A stretch of 33,131 bases of DNA from an uncultured Bacteroidales bacterium (GTDB lineage: Bacteria > Bacteroidota > Bacteroidia > Bacteroidales > Muribaculaceae): assembly GCA_902784675.1 (NCBI GenBank), contig CACZVR010000066.1, positions 1-33,131 of the forward strand, read 5' to 3'. A program made the position numbers and the translations under genes. The notes beneath the pieces are model-generated. The model searched no databases and was not told the origin of the DNA. It saw only the letters and a program-made list of their open reading frames with translations. This document shows, one piece after another, positions 22,521 through 31,445 of this stretch; positions within the stretch are counted from its first letter, which is position 1; every line of letters starts with the position of its first letter.

Positions 22521-24611
22521 TTACAACGCAAGTCGCATACCAGTATCATTGGTTTTAGTTTCAATATCATCATAGCAGCGGCCGTAGTTGAAGAACCAAG
22601 ATGTACCGGCAGTACGGTTATAGCCACAACTGCGACACACCTTGCCATCACCGCTTGCGGGGCCTTGCGGATTCACTTGCGCTTCACCGCTGTAATAACC
22701 CCACCAGTCTTGGCACCACTCGAACACATTGCCCGTCATGTCATACAAGCCCAATTCATTCGGGGCCTTGGTGGCGACAGGATGCGTTTTATCATCAGAG
22801 TTGGACTTGTACCACGCTACATCACCAAGCGTGTTGCTGCCAGCGTAGTTATATCCTTGGCTCCTGTTTCCGCCACGGGCGGCAAATTCCCATTCCGCCT
22901 CGGTGGGCAACCTGAAATTCTTACCGGTCAATTTAATCATCTTGTTGACAAAGTCCTGACAATCATTCCAATTCACCATTTCAACAGGACGGTTCAAATC
23001 ATCGGAGAATTCACTTGGATTGCTCTTCATCACAGTTTTCCACAACTGCTGTGTCACCTCGGTCTGCCCGATATTGTAATCTGACAGGGTCACTTGATGT
23101 ACCGGCGAAGTAGCTGTCAAGCCACTATTGCCCATCATGAAAGAACCGCCATCGACCTTGATCATCGTGAATGGCACACCTGTGATCAAGAACCGATGCT
23201 CGCCCGGCCTGGTGATTCCATTACTGCTGTTGGTGAGCAACATGTTAATCAAGGCGGTCAAGTCATCCATTGTCACGCTTGTATTTCCATCAACATCAGC
23301 TCCCAGCAAGTTCATTCCTGTGGCGTCTTGTGTCAGCAGGTAATTAATGAGCCTCGTCAAGTCATCCATGTTCACCTCATCATCACCGGTTACGTCACCG
23401 GCCTTAGCAGGCTCAACGACTTGGTCGCTGACAAGATAATTGAACTTGTTCCACACATCGGCGTTTCGATAGGCTTCGTGTGAGCCATAGGGTACACGCA
23501 CAACATTATGTGAGTAAAAGAAAACATAGAACGGATCATAGGAAAATTGAAGTCCATCTTCTTCATACTCAATATGCTCCATCACCGGCGGCACCTCGCG
23601 CTCACAGATAACGGCGGCAAGACTGTCAAGATTACCGAAGGCATCAATTCCAATCCACTCCACATTAGGTCCCAAGGTGAGGGTATGCATTTTAAAGCAC
23701 TGATAGAATGCATTTCGTTCAATCCTGGTGATCTTCTCGGGAATGACAAGGTCCACGTTCCACTTGTAGAGATACATAAATGCACCTACCCCGATGTGCG
23801 TCAATCCCGCTGGCAACGACATATTCTCGATGGCTGAGCAACCGTAGAAAGCATAATCGTTGATTACCGTGACACTCTCAGGCAGCGAGAAATCTGTGAT
23901 CTTAGAGCATTGAGAGAACGCACTTTCACCAATTACAGTAATTGTGTTTGGCAGACTGATACTACGTGCCTGCCCATAAAACAGAGCATAAGGCTCCATT
24001 GATGTCACGGTATAGGTTTTGCCACCATGTGCCACCGTAGCTGGGATGGTAATGTTTTCCAGATTGGTTTGCGCGCTGTTCCAAACATACATCTCATGCC
24101 CAGATTCTTTCCCATAGCCCATATAAGAGGGACACACGCCTACCGTGTTCTCACCGGTAATCTTGTACAATATGTTATCTACAGCAAAATCAAACACCTC
24201 GCCCAAGATGTAGTAGGTGTAGGCCGTGGACCAGCCATCGGCAACATAATAATCCTCCAACGCTTCAAAGGGAACGACGATGTACTCACAAGAACTGAAT
24301 GAGTTAGCATGGACAGCAGGAGGTGTGGTACAATAGCAGTGGATTGTCTCCAAATCACCTGCAGTGGTATAAAAGGCATAATCGCCGATAGAGGTGATGG
24401 CGTATTGTACCCCACCATAGGTCACAGTGGCAGGAATCGTGACTTCGCCAGAGTAGGTGTTGATGGAACCGTTGTTGACAACCGAGACTTCGTTACCGTT
24501 GATGATGGTGTAGTAAATGCCATCCGACACGAAGTCATAAGCATTGGCACCCAAAGCGCATGCGATGCATACCACTAGGGCACAAAACCGAAATAGTAAG
24601 TTTTTCTTCAT
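22521..24611 (-). CDS. BspA-like leucine-rich repeat, dockerin and FGE-like fusion
   Basis: A 696-residue exported protein; the start at 24611 (MKKNLLFRFCALVV) gives a clean signal peptide, and the Met at 24680 lies beyond the promoter. Residues about 25-400 contain BspA/LRR_5-type repeats (ITSIGDYAFY, ITVIGESAFSQC, ITRIERNAFYQC). Residues about 400-455 hold two dockerin-like calcium loops, GDVTGDDEVNMDDL and ADVDGNTSVTMDDL, each followed by a helix. Residues about 475-696 are a formylglycine-generating-enzyme/SUMF1-like domain (GGSFMMGN, FRLPTEAEWEFAARGG, LYDMTGNVFEWCQDWWG, TGMRLAL). In canonical FGE the C-terminus has two copper-binding Cys; here the spacing differs (CRSCGYN, then GRC), so oxidase activity is uncertain. 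It may bind ligands or partners at the cell surface. Confidence 0.85.
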   Translation of the reverse strand: MKKNLLFRFCALVVCIACALGANAYDFVSDGIYYTIINGNEVSVVNNGSINTYSGEVTIPATVTYGGVQYAITSIGDYAFYTTAGDLETIHCYCTTPPAVHANSFSSCEYIVVPFEALEDYYVADGWSTAYTYYILGEVFDFAVDNILYKITGENTVGVCPSYMGYGKESGHEMYVWNSAQTNLENITIPATVAHGGKTYTVTSMEPYALFYGQARSISLPNTITVIGESAFSQCSKITDFSLPESVTVINDYAFYGCSAIENMSLPAGLTHIGVGAFMYLYKWNVDLVIPEKITRIERNAFYQCFKMHTLTLGPNVEWIGIDAFGNLDSLAAVICEREVPPVMEHIEYEEDGLQFSYDPFYVFFYSHNVVRVPYGSHEAYRNADVWNKFNYLVSDQVVEPAKAGDVTGDDEVNMDDLTRLINYLLTQDATGMNLLGADVDGNTSVTMDDLTALINMLLTNSSNGITRPGEHRFLITGVPFTMIKVDGGSFMMGNSGLTATSPVHQVTLSDYNIGQTEVTQQLWKTVMKSNPSEFSDDLNRPVEMVNWNDCQDFVNKMIKLTGKNFRLPTEAEWEFAARGGNRSQGYNYAGSNTLGDVAWYKSNSDDKTHPVATKAPNELGLYDMTGNVFEWCQDWWGYYSGEAQVNPQGPASGDGKVCRSCGYNRTAGTSWFFNYGRCYDDIETKTNDTGMRLAL

Positions 24612-24647
24612 AAGCTGATAAGTTTTGTAAAATATGACATTATCCTG

Positions 24648-24693
24648 CAAATTTAAGCAAAACTCTTTTAAAATTGACAAATCAAGTCAATTT
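24648..24693 (-). promoter_or_regulatory. Promoter and operator-like palindrome of the LRR gene
   Basis: Minus-strand TAAATTTG (24655-24648) with a TTTG 22 bp upstream (24681-24678). The -33 region overlaps an 8-bp inverted repeat, AAATTGAC (24671-24678) and GTCAATTT (24686-24693), which may be a regulator site. Confidence 0.45.
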
Positions 24694-24763
24694 TTATTGC
24701 ATATTCGTGTTTTTGGGCGTGATTAAACATGAATTATGATTCACACATGCCACGGGAGCAAAC

Positions 24764-24799
24764 AAAAACCCCGCAAGAGACAGAGATGCTCTTGCGGGG
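24764..24799 (-). terminator. Rho-independent terminator after the second SurA-like gene
   Basis: CCCCGCAAGAG (24769-24779) pairs perfectly with CTCTTGCGGGG (24789-24799). The minus strand continues with GTTTTTG. Confidence 0.88.
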
Positions 24800-24828
24800 T
24801 CATTATTGTTTAATTTCTTTAAAGCCTA

Positions 24829-26751
24829 TTATTTGACTTGCTTAAGGACCTTCTTGTTGATTTTAGCAGGATATTTGGCTTGAAGTTCCTCTTTCCAACG
24901 CTCCTCGAGCACGTCCTGATAGTCGCTGGTGACAGCACCACGCACGTCGGACATCTCCTCGGGCTGGTTGATGAGTCCGCCCTCAAGAATCATGAACGCG
25001 TCATAGCCCTTGCGCTCGGGTTTCTCACCCTCATGGAAAGCGAGATAGTCGGCATAGGGGTTCTCTCCCTTCTTCACCACCATGCGCTCCATGCGGATGT
25101 CATTGGTGTACTTGTTGTGGAGGGCATCGGTCAAGGTTGCGGGATCAAGGGTCATGATGTCGGCTTTGACCAGATTGAGGACGCTGTCGTTCTTGGCACT
25201 GAGGATGATGCCCTTGAAATGAGGCTCGTCCCAATTGTACTTGGCGCGATTGGCGGCAAAATACTGCTCAAGCCCCACGGTATCCTTGCTTGCAGCCTTC
25301 CAGACACGACGGTTGCTGATCTCAAAAAGCAACATGCCATCGCGGTACTCATTGAGCAAGTTGCGATACTCGGGGTTGGTTTCCACGAGCTGGCGTGCGT
25401 TGTAGTCACCCAAAATCTTCTCGGCAACGGGATTCATCATTGCCATGACATAATCCTTTGCCTTGGAGACATCGGCAATCTTAGCCTTGGGATTCAAGTA
25501 GGCGAAGAGCTCAGACAGGAGTGCTGTCCTCTTGTCGCCATAGGTGAACATGGGCACGGCAGCGCCCTTGATCTTATCGACAACAAAGGTCGAGTCATAT
25601 CCGCCATTGGCTGTGAGCGCACTCATAACATAAGGCTCAAAATTGGGATTGAGGCTGAAACCGCACTTGTTCTTGAGGTCATTAAGGCGATTCTCATGAA
25701 TCAGGCGGGCACGCTCGTCGCGGCTGATAACGTTCTCGATGGTGGGTCGCATCTCGCTCAACGAGGGAAGACCATGAGCCACTTTCTTGACAATGTGATA
25801 GCCATATTGTGTGGCGAAAGGCTCACTGATAGTACCGTCGGGCAAAGAGAAGGACACATTCTCAAATTCGGGCACCATGCGTCCCCTGCGGAACCAGCCC
25901 AGGTCACCGCCACGGGGAGCATTTGCTTTATCATCGGACTCTGCAATAGCCATTTCCTCAAAGTCAGCACCAGCCTTCAGCAGGTTGTAGATTGAATCGA
26001 TTTTCGCCTTGCAAGCAGCCTTTTGCTCCTCGGTGGCATTCTGGGGGAAGAGTTTGAGGATGTGCTTAGCATGAACGTCGCTGCGGGGACGGATATCATT
26101 CACCCTGACCATGTGGATGCCAAACTGTGTGGCGAAAGGCTTGGAAATCTGACCTACAGGCGTGTTGTAAACCTCACTCTCGAAGTCATAGGGGAAAGAG
26201 CAAGCACTAATGTAACCATAATCACCGTGGTTGCGAGACTTGGAAGGATCGCTTGAGAAGCGATCGGCCAACTCGGCCCAATTCTCACCGTTGAGGATAC
26301 AGGTGCGAATGCTGTCCATGAGGGCTATGCTGGCTTGCTTAGCCTCGGGGGTGGTGCCCAACGGAAGCATGAAGTGGTTGATATTGATTTCTTTCTTACT
26401 GCGCTCGTAAGCCTCCTCGACGAAATGCCACTTGTAGGTGGTATCCTCGGTCATGTAAGGGGCAGCGAGGTCGTTCTGATAGCCCTCGAACTCACGACGG
26501 AAGGTATCGGTAGTGTCGATGCCTGCAGCCTCGGCGTCAGCCACCTTCTGCTTGTAGAGCACAAAGCGGTCTACATACTGCTCGAGCGTCTCGCTCTCGA
26601 CTTGCTGTTGATTGTTCTTGTGATAAAGGTACTCAAACTCAGAGAGTTTGATGTCTTTGCCGTTAATGGTCATGAGAACAGGATCCCCCTTGGCTATAGC
26701 GAGGATCGCAGTTCCCAACAGCAATGAAGAAATCAAAAATTTTGCTTTCAT
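24829..26751 (-). CDS. Second SurA-like peptidyl-prolyl isomerase, long form
   Basis: A 640-residue exported protein with a signal peptide (MKAKFLISSLLLGTAILAIA). An N-terminal helical domain (residues 25-115) precedes two parvulin domains: about 120-220 (ININHFMLPLG, GDYGYISA, FGIHMVRVND) and 225-330 (VHAKHILKLFP, GGDLGWFRRGRM, YGYHIVKKV). The remaining 300 residues form a large C-terminal region typical of long Bacteroidetes PpiC proteins, of unknown role. It acts in the periplasm on outer-membrane protein folding. It resembles the shorter SurA-like protein at 17945-19333 in layout but not in length, so the two are not simple duplicates. Confidence 0.88.
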   Translation of the reverse strand: MKAKFLISSLLLGTAILAIAKGDPVLMTINGKDIKLSEFEYLYHKNNQQQVESETLEQYVDRFVLYKQKVADAEAAGIDTTDTFRREFEGYQNDLAAPYMTEDTTYKWHFVEEAYERSKKEININHFMLPLGTTPEAKQASIALMDSIRTCILNGENWAELADRFSSDPSKSRNHGDYGYISACSFPYDFESEVYNTPVGQISKPFATQFGIHMVRVNDIRPRSDVHAKHILKLFPQNATEEQKAACKAKIDSIYNLLKAGADFEEMAIAESDDKANAPRGGDLGWFRRGRMVPEFENVSFSLPDGTISEPFATQYGYHIVKKVAHGLPSLSEMRPTIENVISRDERARLIHENRLNDLKNKCGFSLNPNFEPYVMSALTANGGYDSTFVVDKIKGAAVPMFTYGDKRTALLSELFAYLNPKAKIADVSKAKDYVMAMMNPVAEKILGDYNARQLVETNPEYRNLLNEYRDGMLLFEISNRRVWKAASKDTVGLEQYFAANRAKYNWDEPHFKGIILSAKNDSVLNLVKADIMTLDPATLTDALHNKYTNDIRMERMVVKKGENPYADYLAFHEGEKPERKGYDAFMILEGGLINQPEEMSDVRGAVTSDYQDVLEERWKEELQAKYPAKINKKVLKQVK

Positions 26752-26852
26752 CTTCGTTGGTTTGTAATCTATATTTTACGTTTTTTCATTCTAATGTACT
26801 ATAAAGTAACGCACGCGCACGAGAAAAATTATATCCTGTGCGCTTTTTTTAC

Positions 26853-26908
26853 AAAAACTTCTGTCAATCACCGGCTCTGAAAAGCTTCGTTCGGGTGATT
26901 GACAGAAG
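26853..26908 (-). terminator. Hairpin terminator after recQ
   Basis: CTTCTGTCAATCACC (26858-26872) pairs perfectly with GGTGATTGACAGAAG (26894-26908). The minus strand continues with TTTTTG. The 21-base loop is longer than usual. Confidence 0.75.
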
Positions 26909-26934
26909 CAATGATGTCGTCAGGTAATCAGCGA

Positions 26935-29112
26935 TCAGTTGCCCATTTCGCTCAGGAACTTGATGCGGACGAGGCGGATTTCCTCCTCGGTGTAATCGTC
27001 ACCGAGCTCCCGCATGGCGGTCTCGATATCATCGGTGTCGCTGTCCCTGAAGTAGTCGAAGATATCTTGCTCAATATCAGCATCAAGCGCCTCGTCAATG
27101 AAGTAAGACACGTTGATCTTGGTACCGCTATAGACAATCGCCTCGAGTTCGTCGAGCAGCTCATCAAAATCAAGGTCCTTGCTCTCGGCCAGGGCGTCGA
27201 GGGGCACCTTGCGGTCGATGGCCGTGATGATGTCTATCTTCTTCTGGCTCTTGTTGGGAACGGTGCGCACGCGCATGTCCTCGGGGCGCTCTATCTCGTT
27301 CTCCTCGACATATTTCTTGATGAGTTCGACAAACTCCTTGCCATAGCGCGCCGCCTTGCCGTGTCCCACACCTGGGATATTACGCAATTCCTCAATGGTG
27401 ATGGGATAGGTCGTGGCCATCGCGTCGAGCGAGGGCTCCTGGAAGATGACATAAGTGGGCAGTCCATGCTGCTTGGCGATCTTGCGGCGCAAATCCTTGA
27501 GAATGCTGAAGAGCTGTGAATCAACGGCACCGCTGCCACCGCCATGCAATTCCTCATCGAGCATCTCGGTGTACTCATTGTCCTCGACAATCCAGAATTT
27601 CTCACGGCTCGAGAGGAATTTCTTGCCCTCGGGGGTCACCTTGATGACACCATAGTTCTCGATGTCCTTGGCCAGATAGTCGGCAAAAACACCCTGGCGA
27701 ATGACAGCAAGCAGGAATTTCTCGTCACGTTTCTCGGCGCAGCCGAACACATCCAACTCGTCGTGTTTGTAACCCTTAATCTCGGATGTAGCGTCACCCA
27801 TCATCACATGAGCGATATACTCGGGTTTGAAGCGTTCACGCAGGGTGATGATGGTCTCGATGGCGGCACGCAGTTCTTCGCTAGCCTCGACGCGTTTCTT
27901 GGGCTTGAGGCAGTTATCGCAGTTGCCGCAGTTGTCCTGTTCGTAGGACTCACCGAAGTAGTGTAGCAGCGAGCGGCGGCGGCACACCGAGGACTCGGCA
28001 TAGTCGCGCGTCTCGAGCAACAGCTGTTTGCCGATTTCCTGCTCGGCGATGGGCTTGCCCTGCATGAATTTCTCCAGTTTGTCCAGATCCTTGCGAGAGT
28101 AGAAGGTGATGCACTTGCCCTCGCCACCGTCGCGGCCGGCACGTCCCGTTTCCTGGTAGTAACCCTCCAGACTCTTGGGGATATCGTAGTGGATGACAAA
28201 CCTCACATCGGGCTTGTCAATACCCATACCGAAGGCGATGGTCGCCACGATGACATCGACGTCCTCGCTCAAGAAGGCATCCTGGTTAGCACTGCGCACC
28301 GCGCTCTCCATGCCGGCATGATAGGCCAGCGCCTTGATGTCGTTGAGACGGAGCACCTCGGCGAGTTCCTCCACCTTTTTACGGCTCAAACAATAGATGA
28401 TGCCCGACTTTCCCTCGTTGGCCTTGATGAACTTGATGATTTCACGATCCACGTCTTTGCTCTTGGGCCTCACCTCGTAGTAGAGGTTGGGGCGGTTGAA
28501 CGATGACTTGAAGACCGCGGCATTGGTCATGACAAGGTTCTTCTGGATATCATGCTGCACCTTGGGCGTGGCCGTTGCGGTGAGAGCGATGATGGGTCGC
28601 ACACCGATGCGGTTGATGATGGGCCGGATATTGCGGTACTCAGGGCGGAAATCATGTCCCCATTCCGAGATACAGTGTGCTTCATCGACGGCATAGAAAG
28701 AGATTGGCACATCCTTGAGGAAGGCGACATTCTCTTCCTTGGTGAGCGACTCGGGAGCCACATACAGCAGTTTGGTGCGCCCGCTGCGCACGTCCCTTTT
28801 CACTTCCTCAATGGCCTGTTTGGAGAGAGAGGAGTTCATGAAATGCGCGATGCCGTCCTCCTCGCTGTAACTGCGCATGGCATCGACCTGATTCTTCATC
28901 AAGGCGATGAGTGGAGAGATGACAATGGCCGTGCCTTCCATGAGACGCGCCGGGAGCTGGTAGCACAGGGATTTGCCGCCACCGGTGGGCATGAGGACGA
29001 ACGTGTCACGCTCGGCCATCAGGTTCTCGATGATGGCTTCCTGGTTGCCTTTGAAAGTCTCAAACCCGAAGAATTCCTTCAAGGCAGATACCAACTTATT
29101 GTTTTTCGCCAT
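26935..29112 (-). CDS. recQ: ATP-dependent DNA helicase RecQ
   Basis: A 725-residue helicase, longer than the 610 of E. coli RecQ. Motif I is MPTGGGKS (41-48), motif II DEAHCISEWGHDFRP (143-157), motif III TATA, motif VI QETGRAGRDGGEG. The RQC region contains the four zinc Cys (one in CRRR, then CGNCDNC) followed by a winged helix. An HRDC domain begins near residue 520 (SQLFSILKDLRRKIAKQHGL) and contains IPGVGHGKAARYG. About 110 further acidic residues at the C-terminus (YTEEEIRLVRIKFLSEMGN) have no assigned role. It unwinds 3'-tailed DNA in repair and fork rescue. It has its own promoter, with a palindrome overlapping it. Confidence 0.96.
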   Translation of the reverse strand: MAKNNKLVSALKEFFGFETFKGNQEAIIENLMAERDTFVLMPTGGGKSLCYQLPARLMEGTAIVISPLIALMKNQVDAMRSYSEEDGIAHFMNSSLSKQAIEEVKRDVRSGRTKLLYVAPESLTKEENVAFLKDVPISFYAVDEAHCISEWGHDFRPEYRNIRPIINRIGVRPIIALTATATPKVQHDIQKNLVMTNAAVFKSSFNRPNLYYEVRPKSKDVDREIIKFIKANEGKSGIIYCLSRKKVEELAEVLRLNDIKALAYHAGMESAVRSANQDAFLSEDVDVIVATIAFGMGIDKPDVRFVIHYDIPKSLEGYYQETGRAGRDGGEGKCITFYSRKDLDKLEKFMQGKPIAEQEIGKQLLLETRDYAESSVCRRRSLLHYFGESYEQDNCGNCDNCLKPKKRVEASEELRAAIETIITLRERFKPEYIAHVMMGDATSEIKGYKHDELDVFGCAEKRDEKFLLAVIRQGVFADYLAKDIENYGVIKVTPEGKKFLSSREKFWIVEDNEYTEMLDEELHGGGSGAVDSQLFSILKDLRRKIAKQHGLPTYVIFQEPSLDAMATTYPITIEELRNIPGVGHGKAARYGKEFVELIKKYVEENEIERPEDMRVRTVPNKSQKKIDIITAIDRKVPLDALAESKDLDFDELLDELEAIVYSGTKINVSYFIDEALDADIEQDIFDYFRDSDTDDIETAMRELGDDYTEEEIRLVRIKFLSEMGN

Positions 29113-29139
29113 AGTTTGGTAAAATTTAGGGTTACAACG

Positions 29140-29170
29140 ATTTCACAAATATAGTACACTTTTGTGAAAT
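29140..29170 (-). promoter_or_regulatory. recQ promoter with operator-like inverted repeat
   Basis: ATTTCACAAA (29140-29149) and TTTGTGAAAT (29161-29170) are perfect 10-bp arms whose centres are 21 bp apart, two helical turns. The minus-strand -7 box TATATTTG (29153-29146) lies within it, 30-odd bases before the ATG. No T run follows, so it does not look like a terminator. Confidence 0.55.
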
Positions 29171-29242
29171 GGACAATTATTTTTTATTTTTTAAAATCTT
29201 TTTAGGGTTTACTGAAAACAAGAGGCATCACCCCGATTGGCG

Positions 29243-30490
29243 TCATCCGGCAGTCTGTGACAGCAAATCGAAGTTGGATTTCGAGAGTTGGCGCTCGGCG
29301 AACTCACGCGTCAACACATAGCGTTTCTTGCCCAAGGTGGGCGCCTGATACATGACATCGATCATGATGGTCTCGAACAGGCTGCGCAGGCCTCGGGCAC
29401 CCAGTTTATACTCAATGGACTTGTCCACGATGAATCCCAGCACATCGTCATCGATAACCAGTTCCACGCCGTCCATCTCAAGCAGTTTCTTGTACTGGCG
29501 CACGATGGCGTTCTTGGGCTCGGTGAGGATGCGCAACAGGGCGTCACGGTCCAGGGGCTCCAGGTTGGTGAGGATGGGCAAACGGCCAATGATTTCGGGA
29601 ATCAAGCCGTAGCTGCGCAGATCCTGCGGAGCGACGAAGTGCAGCAGTTTGTCACGGTCGGTCTTGCTGATGTGATTGCCGGCGCCAAAGCCCACGACAT
29701 GGGTGTTGAGTCGCTGGGCGATCTTGCGCTCAATGCCCTCAAAGGCACCACCACAAATGAACAGGATGTTCTTGGTGTCCACAGCAATCATCTTCTGCTC
29801 GGGATGCTTGCGGCCGCCTTGCGGGGGCACGTTGACCACCGACCCCTCGAGCAGCTTGAGCAGTCCTTGCTGGACGCCCTCGCCGCTGACGTCGCGCGTG
29901 ATGGATGGGTTGTCGCCCTTGCGCGCGATTTTGTCGATCTCGTCGATGAAGACGATGCCGCGCTCGGCCTCGGCGACGTTATAGTCACATGCCGCCAGCA
30001 GCCTTGTCAGCAGGCTCTCGATGTCCTCGCCGACGTAACCGGCCTCGGTGAGCACCGTGGCGTCGACGATAGCAAAGGGCACCTTCAACATGCGTGCGAT
30101 GGTCTTGGCCAACAGGGTCTTTCCGGTGCCTGTGGGTCCCACGATGATGATGTTACTCTTCTCGATGTCGATGTCGTCGTTCTTCTGATTCAGTCGCTTG
30201 TAGTGGTTATACACTGCCACCGACAGATAGCGTTTGGCGGTCTCCTGGCCGATGACATACTGGTCAAGATAGGCCTTGATTTCCTCGGGTTTGGGCAATG
30301 TTTCCATATCAAGGTCGGGCAGCATTGAGCGCGACCTTTTGTCGAGGTACTCATGGGATATTTCCACGGCACGCTCGGCACACTCGTTGCAGATGCAGCC
30401 GTTCATGCCGGGAAGCATCAGTTCCACTTCACGGTCTGAACGGCCACAAAAACTGCAATACATTGAATTGGTCTCTTTCTTCTTGGCCAT
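29243..30490 (-). CDS. clpX: ClpX, ATPase subunit of ClpXP
   Basis: A 415-residue AAA+ unfoldase of standard length. The N-terminal zinc domain has C12, C15, C34 and C37. The AAA+ core follows: GPTGTGKT Walker A, the GYVGED pore-1 loop, and Walker B ending FIDEID. The arginine-rich RGxRx region is seen as GARGLRSL in the small domain. The ClpP-docking IGF-type loop is represented by the stretch HVVGFGAG (VGF rather than IGF). It recognises tagged proteins, unfolds them and feeds ClpP. It begins eight bases after the clpP stop on the same strand, so they are co-transcribed. Confidence 0.97.
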   Translation of the reverse strand: MAKKKETNSMYCSFCGRSDREVELMLPGMNGCICNECAERAVEISHEYLDKRSRSMLPDLDMETLPKPEEIKAYLDQYVIGQETAKRYLSVAVYNHYKRLNQKNDDIDIEKSNIIIVGPTGTGKTLLAKTIARMLKVPFAIVDATVLTEAGYVGEDIESLLTRLLAACDYNVAEAERGIVFIDEIDKIARKGDNPSITRDVSGEGVQQGLLKLLEGSVVNVPPQGGRKHPEQKMIAVDTKNILFICGGAFEGIERKIAQRLNTHVVGFGAGNHISKTDRDKLLHFVAPQDLRSYGLIPEIIGRLPILTNLEPLDRDALLRILTEPKNAIVRQYKKLLEMDGVELVIDDDVLGFIVDKSIEYKLGARGLRSLFETIMIDVMYQAPTLGKKRYVLTREFAERQLSKSNFDLLSQTAG

Positions 30491-30498
30491 GCTTAACC

Positions 30499-31194
30499 TT
30501 ACTCTGATTGAGTTTCAGCGGGTTTGTCTTGACGGATGAGGACGTTGTCGATCATGCCATACTCCTTGGCCTCGGCAGCCGTCATCCAGTAGTCACGGTC
30601 ACTATCGGCATAGACCTTGTCATAGGGCTGGCCTGAATGGTCGCTGATGATGGTGTAGAGTTCCTGCTTGAGCTTGAGAATCTCGCGCGAGGTAATCTCG
30701 ATGTCCGATGCCTGACCGCTGATGCCGCCCATGGGCTGATGAATCATCACGCGGCTGTGCTTGAGGGCAAAGCGCTTGTCCTTTTGTCCCGCAACGAGCA
30801 GCACCGCAGCCATCGAAGCTGCCATGCCGGTGCAGATGGTGGATACATCGCTCTGGATATACTGCATAGTGTCATAAATTCCCAGTCCTGCATAGACCGA
30901 GCCACCGGGCGAGTTGATATAGAGCGATATGTCCTTGCCGGGGTCAGCGCTGTCGAGATAGAGCAGCTGCGCCTGGATGACATTGGCAGTGTAGTCGTCC
31001 ACCTGAGTTCCCAGGAAGATGATGCGATCCATCATCAGTCGCGAGAACACGTCGAGCTGTGTGACGTTGAGTTTGCGCTCTTCCATGATGGTGGGCGAGA
31101 TATAGTTGTTAGACACACCGGCGGCGAACTGATCGAGGGCCAGTCCGTTCATTCCGAGATGATGCACAGCAAATTTTCTGAAATCGTTTTCCAT
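30499..31194 (-). CDS. clpP: ClpP, serine protease subunit
   Basis: A 231-residue protease with the catalytic triad S127 (GMAASMAAV), H152 (MIHQPMGG) and D201 (SDRDYWM). The oxyanion region INSPGGSV is normal. It forms the 14-subunit barrel that degrades substrates delivered by ClpX. The N-terminal 35 residues before the handle region are a propeptide-like extension, as in several Bacteroidetes. It lies just upstream of clpX. A TATCTTTG box sits 32 bases before the start, so clpP need not be read from the tig promoter. Confidence 0.97.
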   Translation of the reverse strand: MENDFRKFAVHHLGMNGLALDQFAAGVSNNYISPTIMEERKLNVTQLDVFSRLMMDRIIFLGTQVDDYTANVIQAQLLYLDSADPGKDISLYINSPGGSVYAGLGIYDTMQYIQSDVSTICTGMAASMAAVLLVAGQKDKRFALKHSRVMIHQPMGGISGQASDIEITSREILKLKQELYTIISDHSGQPYDKVYADSDRDYWMTAAEAKEYGMIDNVLIRQDKPAETQSE

Positions 31195-31225
31195 AAATAA
31201 ATCAGTCAGTTAAAAAATTTTTGTT

Positions 31226-31233
31226 CAAAGATA
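31226..31233 (-). promoter_or_regulatory. -7 element of clpP-clpX
   Basis: The minus strand reads TATCTTTG, a perfect TAnnTTTG, 32 bases before the clpP ATG. No convincing -33 partner is present. Confidence 0.45.
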
Positions 31234-31387
31234 CTATTTTTTTCTCAATCCCATATCAGATAGGGTAACTTTTTTTTCACAATCCAAAATCTTTCACATG
31301 TCACTACACAAAAAGCGAGCCAGCCGCCCATGGCATGACAAAAATGCAGTCTGCCACATTGGCTGTGCCCCTACACATTAAACAATA

Positions 31388-31418
31388 ATGGGGCGAGGTG
31401 TCAGCACCCCTGCCCCAT
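31388..31418 (-). terminator. Hairpin terminator after tig
   Basis: ATGGGGC (31388-31394) pairs with GCCCCAT (31412-31418), with an inner GGTG/CACC stem. The minus strand continues ATTGTTTAA. It separates tig from clpP. Confidence 0.65.
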
Positions 31419-31445
31419 CATTTTGATTGATTGGTCCGAGAAGGA

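Noticed and set aside
29140-29170. recQ palindrome as a CRP-type site
   Set aside because: CRP sites read TGTGA-N6-TCACA; here the half sites are everted (TCACA then TGTGA) and 13 bases apart.
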